Positions 6,572 to 7,522 of a DNA stretch of 7,522 nucleotides are shown here, in pieces. The DNA is from Flavobacterium sp. GTDB lineage: Bacteria > Bacteroidota > Bacteroidia > Flavobacteriales > Flavobacteriaceae. The notes under the pieces were generated by a model. The model did not search any database, was not told the origin of the DNA, and saw only the letters and a list, made by a program, of their open reading frames with translations. The translations under genes and the position numbers were made by a program. The stretch is taken from NCBI GenBank assembly GCA_005792865.1, contig SXQR01000292.1:1-7522 (forward strand). Reading direction: 5' to 3'. Positions within the stretch are counted from its first letter, which is position 1, and each line of letters opens with the position of its first letter.

Positions 6572-6600
6572 TAAAAAAAAGAGGCCAACAATGGGCCTCT
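6572..6600 (-). terminator. Terminator of the fasciclin gene
   Basis: Bases 6580-6586 pair with 6594-6600 (seven pairs, AGAGGCC/GGCCTCT) around a seven-base loop. On the minus strand the stem runs straight into a run of eight T (6580-6573). It lies about 25 bases past the fasciclin stop codon. On the plus strand no T run follows, so it acts mainly in the minus direction. Confidence 0.85.
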
Positions 6601-6623
6601 CATCATTTATCAATATTGGTAAA

Positions 6624-7244
6624 TCAATCAATTGGCAAAAGCACCGCATCGATTACATGTATGATGCCGTTTGAAGCCGAAATATTGGCTGTGGTGATGT
6701 TCGCCGTATTCCCGATGGCATTGATCGACGCGCTTGGCGTGACTGAAAATGAACTGCCCAAAAGCGTGTTAATGGTCCGGGTATTGTTTTTTGGCACCAC
6801 GCTGTTTGCGGCCCGCCTGCCTTCCACGACATGATACAGCAAGACATCCCTTACCAGTGGGGCTGGCAGTTCGGTCACGTCCGTTACATTCAGTGCGGCG
6901 TAAAGATTCTGGAATGCGAGGTCTGTCGGGGCGAATACCGTGTATTGATCGGTTCCATTGGAAAAGAGATCGACAAGGCCGGTATCCAGTTCAGAGTCCA
7001 CGTAAACCAAAGCCTCGACCAGTTCATTAAAACCTGCATTGACCGCAATTCCTGCAATGGGGGTGTTTCCCGGAGCGGGAGACCTGTTTACGGCATCAAA
7101 TGTTTCCTTGATGTTAAGAGCGGCTGACCGGTTTTGGTCGGCGGCTGAATCATCAGTTGAGCAGGAGCTGAAACCCCAAAAAAATACGGTGGCCAAAAGA
7201 GACCCTTTGAGCGCGGCGCCCAAATTTAAGCGATTGATCTTCAT
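6624..7244 (-). CDS. Fasciclin (FAS1) domain lipoprotein
   Basis: This is a 206-aa lipoprotein with one FAS1 domain, a fold linked to cell adhesion and surface interactions in bacteria. The signal peptide ends in a lipobox with acylated C28 (GFSSC). The next residues, STDD, resemble the acidic export signal that sends flavobacterial lipoproteins to the outer face of the outer membrane. A linker covers about 33-60. The FAS1 domain (about 62-206) shows the H1-type motif YTVFAPTDLAF (101-111), the central LLYHVVEGR (135-143) and the H2-type ending GIIHVIDAVLLP (193-204), so it is complete. The ATG at 7244 gives a full signal peptide. The gene has its own terminator and faces the acyltransferase operon, so it is probably a single-gene unit. 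The specific adhesion partner is unknown. Confidence 0.92.
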   Translation of the reverse strand: MKINRLNLGAALKGSLLATVFFWGFSSCSTDDSAADQNRSAALNIKETFDAVNRSPAPGNTPIAGIAVNAGFNELVEALVYVDSELDTGLVDLFSNGTDQYTVFAPTDLAFQNLYAALNVTDVTELPAPLVRDVLLYHVVEGRRAANSVVPKNNTRTINTLLGSSFSVTPSASINAIGNTANITTANISASNGIIHVIDAVLLPID

Positions 7245-7522
7245 GGTAATGAATTTTAAAGGTTATACTGATTTAATTTAATACTACATGAACAATCACA
7301 ACAACGGGAAAAAATGTATAATGATTATGACTCAAAGTTAAACAAAATTATAGGTTTGCAGGATGTTGAGCACTTAATTAACGGTCGTTTCATTTCGATA
7401 ATAATCTGTATGACAGGCATTAGCGTCACATTCCAGTGTTTGCTTTAATATTTTAAATGGGAAAGGGGTGCAGATGTCGTAAGGCTTCGCTAAACAAAAT
7501 TTGGGAAACCATTGGCTGAATA
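7245..7522. other. AT-rich leader and upstream region of the fasciclin gene
   Basis: No gene is recognisable in these 278 bases, which are clearly AT-richer than the rest of the window. Short frames, such as a 17-codon one at 7288-7341 on the plus strand, have no supporting features. The region contains candidate -7 boxes for the fasciclin gene. The right end (about 7450-7522) could be the leader or tail of a gene outside the window, but no start, stop or motif there is convincing. Confidence 0.5.
7333..7350 (-). promoter_or_regulatory. Candidate -7 boxes for the fasciclin gene
   Basis: On the minus strand two adjacent sequences fit TAnnTTTG: TAACTTTG (7340-7333) and TAATTTTG (7350-7343). 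Either would give a leader of roughly 80-100 bases before the ATG at 7244. No good TTG -33 element sits at the expected distance, so the call is tentative; AT-rich DNA also yields such matches by chance. Confidence 0.35.

Noticed and set aside
7288..7341. 17-codon plus-strand frame in the fasciclin leader
   Set aside because: It is very short, lies in AT-rich DNA, and has no promoter or conserved feature.
7351..7358. Plus-strand TAGGTTTG as a divergent promoter toward the right edge
   Set aside because: There is no TTG at -33, no gene start follows within the window, and the region is AT-rich, so chance matches are expected.

Overview
The window looks like a chromosomal stretch from a member of the Bacteroidota, most likely a flavobacterium. 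The evidence is a type IX secretion (T9SS) C-terminal sorting domain, a lipoprotein whose acylated cysteine is followed by an acidic export-type tail, a Bacteroidota-type promoter (TAnnTTTG), and the absence of clear Shine-Dalgarno sequences. The coding DNA is GC-richer than in well-known Flavobacterium species, while the last ~280 bases are AT-rich.

Layout: (1) Positions 2-58 look like the last 18 codons of an upstream gene, probably a SusE/SusF-type outer-membrane starch-binding protein. A strong hairpin (68-95) follows, and then a 962-aa secreted multidomain GH13 alpha-amylase (112-3000) with its own terminator. This looks like the end of a starch-utilisation (sus-like) operon that reads in from the left. 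(2) Positions 3051-3590 form a 540-base non-coding stretch. It contains a T7/A6 hairpin, two copies of a 66-bp direct repeat (60/66 identical) exactly 192 bases apart, and short palindromes. (3) A minus-strand gene (3591-5138) encodes a 515-aa single-pass AsmA-like envelope protein. (4) Divergent from it is a two-gene plus-strand operon with a near-consensus promoter (5231-5238). It encodes a small exported heavy-metal-associated protein with a CxxCxxCxxC cluster (5254-5595) and, 2 bases later from a GTG start, a ten-helix acyltransferase-3 family membrane protein (5598-6515). (5) Two hairpins that work as terminators on the minus strand (6517-6548 and 6572-6600) separate this operon from a convergent fasciclin-domain lipoprotein gene (6624-7244). 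(6) Positions 7245-7522 hold its leader and candidate promoter and no recognisable gene.

The genes do not form one pathway. The left end is starch degradation at and outside the cell surface; the rest are separate envelope functions. I see no CRISPR array, transposase, tRNA/rRNA or defence system. The least explained parts are the repeat-bearing intergenic region, the four-cysteine exported HMA-type protein coupled to an acyltransferase, and the hairpin between the sus-like genes.
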